From the NCBI RefSeq assembly GCF_004342985.1, contig NZ_SMBO01000005.1, forward strand, positions 248,001-312,000: a stretch of DNA of 64,000 nucleotides, in the 5' to 3' direction. Position 1 is the stretch's first letter. The number at the start of each line of letters is the position of its first letter. The notes below the pieces were generated by a model. It had not been told where the DNA came from and made no database searches. It was given only the letters and a program-made list of their open reading frames with translations. Made by a program: the position numbers and the translations under genes. The DNA is from Novosphingobium sp. PhB57 (GTDB taxonomy: Bacteria > Pseudomonadota > Alphaproteobacteria > Sphingomonadales > Sphingomonadaceae). This document shows, piece by piece, positions 8,137-16,684 of the stretch.

Positions 8137-9624
8137 ATGGCAGAGGGGAATTCGATGCGCACGTTTCTGGCCGGTCGTTTCGCGCGTGTGGTTCCGATAG
8201 GGGCCGTGCCGATCCTGGCCCTCTGCCTCATGCCACTGCCGCTGGCGGCGCAGGAAACGGCTCAGGCGCCTGCCCCCACGGACCCCGCCACGCCCAATGC
8301 ACCCACCGCGCAGGGCGATCTCTCGGTCACGATCTACAACAACGATGTCGCCCTGGTGCAGGACGTGCGCCAGCTCAGCCTCGCCAGCGGCCGCGTGCGA
8401 CAGAACTTCCCCGATGTCAGCGCCCGCATCCGGCCCGAGACGGTCTCGCTCACCTTGGCCGATGCCGCCATCGTGGAGCAGAATTTCGACTTCGACCTGC
8501 TCACCCCGTCCAGCCTCATGGAAAAGGCGCAGGGAGAAACGATCACTCTCATCCGCACCAATCCCGCCACCGGCGCCGAAACGCGCGAGAAGGCGAAAGT
8601 CCTGGCGGTAAACGGCGGCGTGGTGCTGGACGTCGGCGGTCATGTCGAAGTGCTGCGGGACGATGGTCTGCCGGTGCGCGCCGTGTTCGACCGCGTGCCC
8701 GAATCGCTCCGTGCCCGCCCCACGCTGTCCGTCACGCTCGCCAGCACGCGGTCGGGCACGCGGCCGGCAACGCTCTCCTATCTCAGCGGCGGCCTGGGCT
8801 GGAGCGCGGACTATGTCGCCCTGTTCGACGACAAGAGCGGGAAAGTGGACGTGCAGGGCTGGGTCACCCTGACCAACACCAGCGGCACCACGTTCAACAA
8901 TGCGCGCACTCTGCTCGTGGCCGGCGAAGTGGGCAATACGAACGATCGCAACAGCTACATGCCCCAGCCCCGCCGCATGACCCGCGTGCAGCCCGGCACC
9001 GAAAGTGCCGAGCGCGAGCAACTGGGCGATTTCTATCTCTATCCCCTGGCAGAGCGCACCACCATTGCCGACAAGCAGACCAAGCAGGTCAGCTTCCTTG
9101 ACGCGAAGGGCGTGGCCGCCAGCGCCGGATACCGGTTCGAGAACGGCTGGCTGGGTAGCGCGAACGAGAGCCGCAGCGCCCAGAGCGTGCTGCGCTTCGC
9201 CAATTCCGGTGCCGCCGGCCTGGGAGACGCGCTGCCCGCCGGCACGGTGCGCGTCTATGTGCGCGATGCGCGCGGCCAGCCGCAGTTCACCGGCGAGAAC
9301 AGCATCGATCACACCCCGCAGGGATCGACGATCTCCCTGCCCACCGGCGACGCTTTCGACGTGAAAGTGCAGCCCACCGTGGTCGCCCGCACCAAGCTGA
9401 GTGACCAGCGCTGGCGCACCCAGATGCGCTACCGCCTGACCAATGCGCGGGGCCGGCCGGCCACCGTCGAACTGGTCCAGAGCGGCCTGGACTGGACGGA
9501 TACGCGCGTGACCGAGGAAAACCGCAAGAGCGAGCGCCGCGATGCAGGCTCCACGGTCTGGCAGGTGCCGGTCCCCGCCAATGGAGAGGCGGTCGTCACC
9601 GCCACGTTCGACACGCGCTACTGA
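8137..9624 (+). CDS. Secreted DUF4139 domain-containing protein
   Basis: 495-residue exported protein. The N-terminus carries a hydrophobic signal segment ending near LPLAAQE, then an Ala/Pro/Thr linker, then the beta-rich DUF4139 region starting at LSVTIYNNDVALVQDVR. Further typical segments are LSYLSGGLGWSADYVALFD and LTNTSGTTFNNARTLLVAGEV. An alternative start is ATG 8155, which also has a GA-rich site. The protein would act in the periplasm or on the cell surface. No enzymatic motif is seen and no function is established for these proteins in sphingomonads. It overlaps a paralogue by one base (TGATG), so the two are probably made together. Confidence 0.85.
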   Translation: MAEGNSMRTFLAGRFARVVPIGAVPILALCLMPLPLAAQETAQAPAPTDPATPNAPTAQGDLSVTIYNNDVALVQDVRQLSLASGRVRQNFPDVSARIRPETVSLTLADAAIVEQNFDFDLLTPSSLMEKAQGETITLIRTNPATGAETREKAKVLAVNGGVVLDVGGHVEVLRDDGLPVRAVFDRVPESLRARPTLSVTLASTRSGTRPATLSYLSGGLGWSADYVALFDDKSGKVDVQGWVTLTNTSGTTFNNARTLLVAGEVGNTNDRNSYMPQPRRMTRVQPGTESAEREQLGDFYLYPLAERTTIADKQTKQVSFLDAKGVAASAGYRFENGWLGSANESRSAQSVLRFANSGAAGLGDALPAGTVRVYVRDARGQPQFTGENSIDHTPQGSTISLPTGDAFDVKVQPTVVARTKLSDQRWRTQMRYRLTNARGRPATVELVQSGLDWTDTRVTEENRKSERRDAGSTVWQVPVPANGEAVVTATFDTRY

Positions 9625-11204
9625 TGTTCCGGCGGCTCTGCCTGGCGGTCCTGCTGCCTGCGTCGCTTGCGGCGCCTGCGCTGGAAGCGCAGGATCGGGT
9701 GCAGGACAGCGCCCCGGCGCCGCGCGCCGCGCCGCAACCCGCCCGGCCGGACATCACCGTCACCTCGCCCAGGCCGGACCGGGTTTCGCTGACCGTCTAC
9801 CGCGCGCCGAACGGAGGGGGATCTCTGAACCTGCGTAACCTCGACGGGTTCGCCATGGTGACGGAAACGCGCAAGGTCCGCCTGCCGCGCGGCCGGGCGG
9901 TGCTGCGCTTCGAAGGCGTGGCGGAGGGCGTGATCCCGGTCAGCGCCGTGATCGAGGGCCTGCCCGGTGGCACGATCGAGAAGAACCGCGACGCCCGCCT
10001 GCTCTCGCCCGCCTCGCTGGTGGACGGCACGCTGGGGCGACAGGTCACGCTGACGCGCACGGACAAGGCCACCGGCCGCCCGGTGAGCGAGGATGCCACC
10101 ATCGTTGCAGGGCCTCAGCCCGGTGTCGTGCTCCAGACGAAGGCGGGGATCGAGACGCTGCGCTGTTCGGGACTGCCCGAACAGCTGCATTACGACGGTG
10201 TGCCGGCCGGCCTTTCGAGCAAGCCGGTGCTGAGCGTGACCACCGAAAGCCCGGCTGCGCGCACGGTCACCGTGCGCCTCAGCTACATCGCCTCGGGCTT
10301 CGACTGGCGCGCCAGCTATGTCGCGACCCAGGCCGCGGACGGTCGCTCGCTAGATCTCTTCGCCTGGCTGACGCTGGCCAACGGCAACGGACAGGCTTTC
10401 GCCGATGCCGAAGTGAACGCCGTCGCCGGGCGCCTCAACCGGGTCTACACGCCCTCCTTGCGCGCCGCAGTCTCGGCACTGCGCCTCGTCTGCTATCCCC
10501 TGGGCACCACCACTTCCGACTTGCGCCGGATCGTTCCGCAGGCCGAGGAAATCTTCGTCACGGCCATGCGCGCCGGAGCGCCGCCCCCGCCCCCCATGGC
10601 AGCACCTGCGCCGCCCCCACCGCCGCCGCCGCCTCCCCCGCCGCCACCGGAAGACCTGGGCGATCTCAAGCTCTACCGCGTGCCCGAACGCGTCACCGTC
10701 TCCCCGCGCGGGCAGAAGCAGGTGGCCCTGCTCTCCCGCAGCGCCGTTCCTTTCGAGCGACGCTACCGGCGCGCGGTCTATCCGGGGCAGAGGCTGGACA
10801 ATGCGCCGAGCGCCGTGGTCCTGGTGCTGCGCAACAAGAGTGAGGCAGGGCTGGGCCTTGCGCTTCCCGCCGGCAGCACCGCCCTCTATGCGCAGGCGCC
10901 CGGAACCGGCACGCAGTTCCTCGGCCTGGGTTCACTCACCGACCGCGCCGAAGGCGAGACCTTCCGCCTTTCCGCCGGAACCAGCACGCAAGTGCTGGTG
11001 TCGCAGCGCCAAACCTCGCCAAAGGGCGCCGTGCTCAGCCTGACCAACGCCAATCCCTTTCCCGTCGCGGTCGATGTGCCGATCGGTTCCGCCGGGCAGG
11101 ACATTACCGCAGAAGGACAGAGTCTCGAACGGATCGACGGCGTGGCGACCTGGTCGCTTACCCTGCCGCCGCGCGGCACCGCCGAATTGCGCTACGGTTT
11201 CTGA
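9624..11204 (+). CDS. Secreted DUF4139-like protein with polyproline linker
   Basis: 526-residue paralogue of the upstream gene, sharing its last base with that gene's stop codon. It has a signal peptide (LAVLLPASLAAPALEAQ), the same N-terminal region (SLTVYRAP), and the central LSYIASGFDWRASYVATQA segment matching LSYLSGGLGWSADYVALFD in the first protein. Near residues 330-350 a run of about fourteen prolines, encoded at about 10587-10649, splits the two halves. The C-terminus ends in an Ig-like RGTAELRYGF. The tandem arrangement suggests a hetero-oligomer or two versions of one surface factor. No function is known. Confidence 0.82.
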   Translation: MFRRLCLAVLLPASLAAPALEAQDRVQDSAPAPRAAPQPARPDITVTSPRPDRVSLTVYRAPNGGGSLNLRNLDGFAMVTETRKVRLPRGRAVLRFEGVAEGVIPVSAVIEGLPGGTIEKNRDARLLSPASLVDGTLGRQVTLTRTDKATGRPVSEDATIVAGPQPGVVLQTKAGIETLRCSGLPEQLHYDGVPAGLSSKPVLSVTTESPAARTVTVRLSYIASGFDWRASYVATQAADGRSLDLFAWLTLANGNGQAFADAEVNAVAGRLNRVYTPSLRAAVSALRLVCYPLGTTTSDLRRIVPQAEEIFVTAMRAGAPPPPPMAAPAPPPPPPPPPPPPPEDLGDLKLYRVPERVTVSPRGQKQVALLSRSAVPFERRYRRAVYPGQRLDNAPSAVVLVLRNKSEAGLGLALPAGSTALYAQAPGTGTQFLGLGSLTDRAEGETFRLSAGTSTQVLVSQRQTSPKGAVLSLTNANPFPVAVDVPIGSAGQDITAEGQSLERIDGVATWSLTLPPRGTAELRYGF

Positions 11205-11325
11205 ACCCGCTTAAGGTTGTCGTCGTCCGGCACCGCTGGCGAACTTGAAGCGAAAAGGCGCCCCGCCGAGCGAGAATCCGTTTCCGGTCGTGGTCCCGAA
11301 CCAGACCCTCGCAGACCGCTCTCTC

Positions 11326-11667
11326 CTACCCGGCAGCGGGCGGCTCGGTCTCACCCAGGTGGATAGCCAGCCAGATGGTTGGATCGGCGGTATAGGTGAC
11401 GCGGTGCGCCGTGCCTGCCGGGATCAACAGTGCCTCGCCCATGCCCAGCCTGCACCGCCCCGTGCCGTCCAGATCCAGTTCCGCCGCGCCGGAGAGAACC
11501 AGCACCCATTCGTCCCAGTCCTGCACATAGGGCTGGTCGGCCGGGGCGACGTGGCCATGGGATTCGATCCGCTCGATGCGGACACCCGGCCGGCGCAGCA
11601 GATCGTCGAAGCGCTCCCCCTCATCCGCACCGGACAGGATCGGCAAGAGTTTCAGCACGTCCGTCAT
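11326..11667 (-). CDS. Cupin domain-containing protein
   Basis: 113-residue single-domain cupin. The motif around WDEWVLVLSGAAELDLDG followed by MGEALLIPAGTAHRVTY fits the two cupin motifs: motif 2 ends in Pro-Ala-Gly-x-x-His, while motif 1 lacks the usual His-x-His pair and instead has DEW. It may therefore have reduced or altered metal binding. It stands alone on the minus strand, convergent with the DUF4139 pair and divergent from the polyketide operon. Small cupins of this type are often annotated as cupin 2 or phosphoribosylaminomethyl isomerase-like proteins without a known substrate. Confidence 0.8.
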   Translation of the reverse strand: MTDVLKLLPILSGADEGERFDDLLRRPGVRIERIESHGHVAPADQPYVQDWDEWVLVLSGAAELDLDGTGRCRLGMGEALLIPAGTAHRVTYTADPTIWLAIHLGETEPPAAG

Positions 11668-12095
11668 CGTCTTTCCCCGACCTGATCGCCCAACTGTCTG
11701 CCCTGCCGTCTGCGAGGCCTAGATCACCTTCGCCGCGCCGACAATCCTGCCCCGGCCGAAGCATGCCGGATCGGGCGGGCCGACCATTCCGCATGACCCT
11801 GTCTTCACGGGCGCAATTCCGTGTACGCGGCTGATTGTGCGTGATACCGTCTCCTCCGGCCCGACATTTCGGCCATGGTGGAGGATCGTCATGAAGGCAT
11901 TGCTCGCCCTGGTTTCGATCGCGTCCCTTGCGGCCCCGGCTGGCCCGCCAGCGACGAACTGGCCTGCCGCCGCCCGTCTCACCGATGCGCAGGGCACCGC
12001 ATGAGCGGCCCGCAGGCAAAGACGGCCCGGCATCGGCAAGACAGGCCGGATAACGGTTCACCGAAACCCAAAACATGTAAGGGGAAAGCAGCGGC
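11668..12095. other. Gap upstream of the polyketide operon
   Basis: 428 bp without a gene that can be called with confidence. It must hold the promoters of the cupin gene (leftward) and probably of the type III PKS operon (rightward). One short reading frame with a ribosome site (11891-12004) is listed separately. I see no terminator, no strong dyad and no RNA-like structure. The last 20 bases hold AAGGGGAAAG at 12079-12088, the ribosome site of the ACP gene. Confidence 0.5.
11891..12004 (+). CDS. Possible 37-residue peptide with signal-like N-terminus
   Basis: Short frame opening at ATG 11891 with GGAGG at 11879-11883 in good position. It encodes MKALLALVSIASLAAP and then a Pro/Ala-rich tail, ending at TGA 12004. 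The start looks like a signal peptide of a secreted protein, but the frame stops soon after, so it may be the remnant of a decayed exported protein or a tiny leader peptide. No homologue can be named. The frame lies 91 bp before the ACP gene and could be on the same transcript. Confidence 0.3.
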   Translation: MKALLALVSIASLAAPAGPPATNWPAAARLTDAQGTA

Positions 12096-12332
12096 ATGAC
12101 GGTTTCCAAGGAAGCGATCCTGGGTGTCATTGCGGAAGAGTCCGGGCTCGATCCCGCTGCCTTGCGGCCTGACGCCACGTTCGAACAGCTCGACATAGGC
12201 TCGCTCGACGTCGCCAGCACGCTCTTCATCATCGAGGACAAGTTCGGCGTGGAAGTCGATCCCGACAAGCTCGATCCCCATTCCACCATCGCCGATTTCG
12301 TGGACCTCGTGATGCGACTGGCCCCTTCGTGA
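12096..12332 (+). CDS. Acyl carrier protein
   Basis: 78-residue acyl carrier protein. The phosphopantetheine attachment site is Ser36 in DIGSLDVA, which replaces the usual DSLD with GSLD. The flanking helices (LFIIEDKFGVEVD and TIADFVDLV) are typical. It would carry an acyl chain as a thioester to the neighbouring condensing enzymes. Start ATG 12096 has AAGGGGAAAG upstream. The stop overlaps the GTG start of the KAS gene (GTGA), so the two are translated together. A dedicated ACP next to a type III PKS suggests that acyl chains are delivered as ACP thioesters rather than taken from CoA. Confidence 0.93.
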   Translation: MTVSKEAILGVIAEESGLDPAALRPDATFEQLDIGSLDVASTLFIIEDKFGVEVDPDKLDPHSTIADFVDLVMRLAPS

Positions 12333-13591
12333 GCCGCAAGGTCGTCCTGACCGGCTTCGGCTGCGTCAGCGGCCTGGGCATCGGCCTGGCGCAGACCTGG
12401 CGCAAACTGGCCGCAGGCGAAGGGGCGATCCGGCCCTGGCGGCGCGAGGCGCCCGAAGGCCATCCCGCCTGGCGGATCGACGGCCCCGCCGCCCGTGTCG
12501 ACGCCGAGGCCTGCCGCATGGCCCTGGAACAGGCGGTGGGCGACAAGGACGACCTCCGGCCGCTGGGGCAGCTCGATCCCCTCTCGCTCCACGCGCTGAC
12601 GGCCGGGCTGGAGGCGGTAGAGGCCGCCGGGCTGCGCGGCCATCCCTCGCTGGCGCGGCGCACGGCCATCCTGATCGGCTGCGGCAGCGGCGGCAATGCG
12701 ACGATGGACCAGGCCTACGAGCGCCTCTACGCCCGCGACCTGGCGAAAGTTCATCCGCAGACGATCCCTGCTTCGATGATCTCGGCCCCCGCCAGCCACC
12801 TGGCCATGGTGCTGGGCGTTCACGGGCCGACGTTCGTGATCGCCAGCGCCTGCGCCTCATCCGCCCATGCCCTGGGAGAGGCGATGCACATGATCCGTTC
12901 CGGCCGCGCGGACGTGGCCATCGCCGGGGGCAGCGAGGCCTGCCTCACGCTCGGCTCGTGGACGGCGTGGAGCGCGGTGGGAGTGATGGCGGACGATACC
13001 TGCCGGCCTTTTTCGAAGGACCGCAAGGGCATGGTGCTGGGCGAAGGCGCGGCCGTGGTGGTGCTGGAAAGCGAAGACCATGCCCAGGCGCGGGGCGCGA
13101 ATATCCTGGGCGAACTGGCAGGCTACGGCACCAGCAGCGACGCCGCCGACATGACCGCGCCGGACCGCGAAGGCATAGAAACCGCGATCCGCGCAGCGCA
13201 CGAGGACGCCGGGATCGCTTCGGAAGTGCCCGCGCTGATCTCCACGCACGGAACCGGCACGCGGCTGAACGACCCCGTGGAAGCCGCGGCGATCCGGGCG
13301 ATCTACGGCCGCTCCCTGGAAGCAAGCACGGTGATCGCCACCAAGTCCGCCCACGGCCACCTGATCGGCGCGACGGCGGCGATGGAATTCGTCATCGGCA
13401 TGGAGGCCCTGGCGCGCGGGGCTGCGCCACCGGTGCTCAACCATCTCGGCGCCGCCCCGGATTGCGACCTGCCGCTGGCCCTTGCCGAAGCCTCGCCCGG
13501 CGCCGTGCCGATAGACCACCGGGTGCTGGTCTCGAACAGCTTCGCCTTCGGCGGCCTCAACGCCGTGCTGATCGGCCGGCTCCCGTCATGA
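12329..13591 (+). CDS. Beta-ketoacyl-ACP synthase (KAS II / FabF-like)
   Basis: 420-residue condensing enzyme of the thiolase fold that extends an acyl-ACP chain by decarboxylative condensation. The start is GTG 12329, overlapping the ACP stop. The active-site triad is complete: Cys175 in SACASSAH, His307 in STHGTGT and His344 in KSAHGHLIGA. It differs from a housekeeping FabF by its place in a polyketide operon beside a dedicated ACP. It is translationally coupled to the type III PKS (ATGA overlap). Its likely job is to make or load the starter chain for that enzyme; this is inferred from context. Confidence 0.93.
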   Translation: MSRKVVLTGFGCVSGLGIGLAQTWRKLAAGEGAIRPWRREAPEGHPAWRIDGPAARVDAEACRMALEQAVGDKDDLRPLGQLDPLSLHALTAGLEAVEAAGLRGHPSLARRTAILIGCGSGGNATMDQAYERLYARDLAKVHPQTIPASMISAPASHLAMVLGVHGPTFVIASACASSAHALGEAMHMIRSGRADVAIAGGSEACLTLGSWTAWSAVGVMADDTCRPFSKDRKGMVLGEGAAVVVLESEDHAQARGANILGELAGYGTSSDAADMTAPDREGIETAIRAAHEDAGIASEVPALISTHGTGTRLNDPVEAAAIRAIYGRSLEASTVIATKSAHGHLIGATAAMEFVIGMEALARGAAPPVLNHLGAAPDCDLPLALAEASPGAVPIDHRVLVSNSFAFGGLNAVLIGRLPS

Positions 13592-14724
13592 CCGCAACCG
13601 CCCATATCAACGCCATCGGCACCGCCGTTCCGCCCCACCAGGTCCACGACGCCTTCGTCGCCTTCGTGCGCTCGGCCCTTCGGGAGCCGGCGCATTTGCG
13701 CCTGTTCGACCGCATGGTGTCGCGGTCGGGGATCGACCGGCGGTTCTCTTTCATCGAGCCGGAAGTGCTGCCCGACGGGCAGCTCACCGACCGCGAACGT
13801 TTCTACGGCCTTGGCGACTGGCCCTCCACGGCCGAGCGCATGGCCCGCTACGAACGAGACGCCCCGGCGCTGGCGCTCCAGGCGGTGCGGGCGCTCAGCC
13901 CCGACATCGCCGCCGAGGGGATCACGCATCTTGTCATGGCATCCTGCACCGGCTTCGTCGCGCCGGGGCTGGACCAGTTGCTGGTGGCGCAGACCGGCAT
14001 CGATCCCGCCGTCGAACGCACCGTGGTCGGGTTCATGGGCTGCTATGCGGCGGTGAACGCCCTGCGGCTGGCGCATCATATCGTGCGCTCCGAACCGGAA
14101 GCCCGGGTGCTGGTGGTGAACCTGGAGCTGTGCACGATCCATTTCCAGCGCACGCAGGACCTCGAAAAGCTGCTGTCCATGCTGCTGTTCGGAGACGGGG
14201 CGGCAGCGGCGCTGGTCACCGCCGAACCCAGGGGCGTGGCGCTCACCGATTTCCGCTCCGCCGCGATCGCCGGTTCGGCCGAGGCGATCACCTGGCGCAT
14301 CGGCGACCAGGGCTTCGACATGCACCTCGATGGGCGCGTGCCCAGTTTCATCGCCAATGCCCTGCGCGCCGAGCGCAGCCGCAACGACGATCAGGGAATC
14401 TTCCGGGATCTGGCGCCGGAAGACTACGACCTCTGGGCGGTCCATGCCGGTGGCCGCACGATCCTGGACGCGGTGGAACGCGCGCTGGAGCTGCCCTCCG
14501 CAGCGCTCGGCCCCTCGCGCGACGTGCTGCGGCGCTATGGCAACATGTCCTCGGCCACGCTGATGTTCGTGCTGGCAGCGATGATCGAGAGCCATGCGGG
14601 CGCGGCGCCGCAGGACGATGAGGGCGACCTCCGCAAAGGCAACGGCAAAGGTAAGGGCATCGCCATGGCCTTCGGCCCCGGACTCGCGGCCGAGAGCTTC
14701 CGGTTCACAATGGTCCCCCGCTAG
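13588..14724 (+). CDS. Type III polyketide synthase (chalcone/stilbene synthase family)
   Basis: 378-residue homodimeric type III PKS, the usual family length. The Cys-His-Asn triad is visible: Cys152 in VGFMGCYAAV, His286 in AVHAGGRTI and Asn319 in RRYGNMSSATL. Such enzymes condense a starter acyl thioester with malonyl-CoA and cyclise the chain to a pyrone or resorcinol. The region after 330 contains a GNGKGKG insert near 350. ATG 13588 overlaps the KAS stop. Followed by a methyltransferase and an FAD enzyme, it resembles the phenolic-lipid operons (type III PKS, methyltransferase, flavin hydroxylase) described in Streptomyces. The product here is unknown. Confidence 0.95.
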   Translation: MTATAHINAIGTAVPPHQVHDAFVAFVRSALREPAHLRLFDRMVSRSGIDRRFSFIEPEVLPDGQLTDRERFYGLGDWPSTAERMARYERDAPALALQAVRALSPDIAAEGITHLVMASCTGFVAPGLDQLLVAQTGIDPAVERTVVGFMGCYAAVNALRLAHHIVRSEPEARVLVVNLELCTIHFQRTQDLEKLLSMLLFGDGAAAALVTAEPRGVALTDFRSAAIAGSAEAITWRIGDQGFDMHLDGRVPSFIANALRAERSRNDDQGIFRDLAPEDYDLWAVHAGGRTILDAVERALELPSAALGPSRDVLRRYGNMSSATLMFVLAAMIESHAGAAPQDDEGDLRKGNGKGKGIAMAFGPGLAAESFRFTMVPR

Positions 14725-14726
14725 CC

Positions 14727-15437
14727 ATGCGCGGCCTTCGCCATCGCTCCCACGAGGCGGAATGGATGGATGGCGAAGCCGTGACCGCGCAGGAATTCGC
14801 CGCCTGCATCGAGGACCTGGCCCAGGTCAACACCGTCACTCTGGCGCGCCCGCCGACCCTGGCCTTCCTGGACCGTGCTTTCGCCGCCACGCCGCCCGCC
14901 CGCACGCTGACCGTGGTGGATGTGGGCTACGGCGCGGGCGACATGCTGCGCGCGCTGGCGCGGCACGGGCGGAAACGGGGGCGTTCGCTGCGGCTGATCG
15001 GCTTCGACATCAACCCCCGCAGCGAACCCGTGGCCCGCCGCCTGACGCCGCCCGATCTCGCCATCGACTTCCGCACCGGGGACGCTTTCGCCATGGCGGC
15101 GGACGAGCCGGTGGACCTGGTGGTGAGTTCGCTCGTCACGCACCACATGGACGACGCCGGGATCGTGGCATTCCTGCAATGGATGGAGCGCAAGGCCGCG
15201 CTCGGCTGGTTCGTCAACGACCTGCACCGCCACTGGTTCGCCTATCACGGCTTCTCGCTGCTGGCGGGGGCGGTGCGCTGGCATCCTTTCGTCCGCCACG
15301 ACGGCCCGCTCTCCATCGCCCGCGCCTTTCGCCGGGAGGACTGGGCCCTGCTGCTGGCCGCCGCGGGGCTGGAGGATCGCGCCGAGGTCCATTGGCGCTT
15401 CCCGTTCCGCTACTGCGTGGACCGGCGGAAATGGTAG
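14727..15437 (+). CDS. Class I SAM-dependent methyltransferase
   Basis: 236-residue methyltransferase. The SAM-binding motif I is VVDVGYGAGDMLRAL at about residues 63-77, and the acidic end of strand 2 is IGFDINP. The downstream VVSSLVTHHMDD is a normal motif IV-like segment. It starts two bases after the PKS stop and overlaps the FAD enzyme at its own end. In the operon it would O- or C-methylate the polyketide ring. An alternative start at Met14 (EAEWMDGEAV) is possible. The family is firm; the methylation position is unknown. Confidence 0.9.
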   Translation: MRGLRHRSHEAEWMDGEAVTAQEFAACIEDLAQVNTVTLARPPTLAFLDRAFAATPPARTLTVVDVGYGAGDMLRALARHGRKRGRSLRLIGFDINPRSEPVARRLTPPDLAIDFRTGDAFAMAADEPVDLVVSSLVTHHMDDAGIVAFLQWMERKAALGWFVNDLHRHWFAYHGFSLLAGAVRWHPFVRHDGPLSIARAFRREDWALLLAAAGLEDRAEVHWRFPFRYCVDRRKW

Positions 15438-16546
15438 GCCCGGACGATCCGGCCGGATCGGAGGTCGCCGTGCTGGGCGGCGGCCCCGCGGGTGCCTCGG
15501 CCGCCTTGCGGCTGGCGCGGGCGGGGGCGCGCGTCCAGCTGTTCGAGCGCCAGGCCGGGCCGCACCACAAGGTCTGCGGCGAATTCCTGTCGGTGGAAGC
15601 CCAGCGTGACTTGCGCGACATGGCCTTCGAGCCGCTTCGGCTGGGCGCCGTGGCGATCGACCGGGTGCGGCTGGTCAACGGGCGCAGCAGCGCGGAATCG
15701 CGCCTGCCCTTCACCGGGCTTGGGGTGAGCCGGCTGCTCCTCGACGAGGCCCTGCTGGAAGCCGCGGAAGCGGCCGGGGCCGAAGTGCGGCGCGGGGTGA
15801 AAGTGATCGGCCTGGACGCGGCGGGCATGGACACCAGCGCGGGCCGGTTCGATGCGCCGGCGCGGTTCCTCGCCACCGGCAAGCACGATATTCGCGGTGC
15901 CGGAAGGGAGCCCGCTGGTGGCGGCAGCTCCGGCTACGTGGGTTTCAAGATGCACTGGCGCATCACGCCCGAGCAGGACGCCGCGCTGGGCAATGCCGTG
16001 GAACTGGTGTTCGTCGAGGGCGGCTATCTGGGGCTGCAGCGCGTGGCCGCGCGGGTGATGAATTTCTGCGTGCTGGTCCGCAAGGACCGCTTCGGCGGTT
16101 CCTGGAGCGCGCTGCTGGCCGAACTCGGGCGCGACGAGCATGTCGCGCGGCGGCTCGACGGCGCCAGCGAACTGTTCGAGCGGCCCTGCTCGATCGCCGG
16201 CCTGCCTTACGGCTATGTCCACCGCCCATCGGAAGACCGCGACGGCCTGTTCCGGCTGGGCGACCAGGCCGTGCTCACCGCGCCGCTCACCGGGGACGGC
16301 ATGGCCATCGCCTTGCGCAGCGCGGCCCTGGCGGTGGAGGCATGGCTCGCCGGGCTCTCTTCCGCCGACTATACCCGCCGCCTGCGCCGCGAAGTGGCGC
16401 CGCAAGTCCGCAAGGCCATGGCGCTCCACCGGGTGACCGGCCTGCCCATCGCGGCGCGGCTGGCCTCGGGCCTGCTCGGGCTATGGCCGCCCCTGCTCGG
16501 CCGTCTCGCCGCGGCGACCCGGCTGCGGGAGAGCGCCTCGCGTTGA
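15431..16546 (+). CDS. FAD-dependent oxidoreductase (geranylgeranyl reductase / PHBH-like)
   Basis: 371-residue flavoprotein. The dinucleotide-binding motif VLGGGPAGASAALRLARAG is near the N-terminus, and the second FAD contact is LGDQAVLTAPLTGDGMAIAL around residue 280. KVCGEFLS after the first motif is typical of geranylgeranyl-reductase-like flavoproteins. ATG 15431 overlaps the methyltransferase stop. In a polyketide operon this enzyme would hydroxylate the aromatic ring or oxidise it to a quinone, or reduce a double bond; sequence alone does not separate these. It is the last gene of the tight operon. Confidence 0.9.
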   Translation: MVGPDDPAGSEVAVLGGGPAGASAALRLARAGARVQLFERQAGPHHKVCGEFLSVEAQRDLRDMAFEPLRLGAVAIDRVRLVNGRSSAESRLPFTGLGVSRLLLDEALLEAAEAAGAEVRRGVKVIGLDAAGMDTSAGRFDAPARFLATGKHDIRGAGREPAGGGSSGYVGFKMHWRITPEQDAALGNAVELVFVEGGYLGLQRVAARVMNFCVLVRKDRFGGSWSALLAELGRDEHVARRLDGASELFERPCSIAGLPYGYVHRPSEDRDGLFRLGDQAVLTAPLTGDGMAIALRSAALAVEAWLAGLSSADYTRRLRREVAPQVRKAMALHRVTGLPIAARLASGLLGLWPPLLGRLAAATRLRESASR

Positions 16547-16684
16547 GGCGCTCCCGTTACGTCGCCACAGCGCCCTGATCGAATGGAGAGGTCAGCCCGC
16601 CGCCGCCCTTTGATAGGCTTGCGCGCAAGAGGATGATAACGGCTGGTGGGCGCTGGAAAAATCGCCCCGTGAAAGGATCTGTCG

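Noticed and set aside
10587..10649. Polyproline-coding run as a possible frameshift or repeat-expansion artefact
   Set aside because: The frame stays open across it and the flanking halves both match the paralogue, so it is a linker.
12958..13587. N-terminal extension of the type III PKS into the KAS gene
   Set aside because: The frame overlaps KAS coding sequence in a different frame; the PKS domain begins just after ATG 13588.
16618..16629. Palindrome CTTGCGCGCAAG preceded by TTGATAGG
   Set aside because: The palindrome is short and the TTGATAGG-like string recurs loosely at 29693 and 20688 without a consistent context, so no shared site is claimed.
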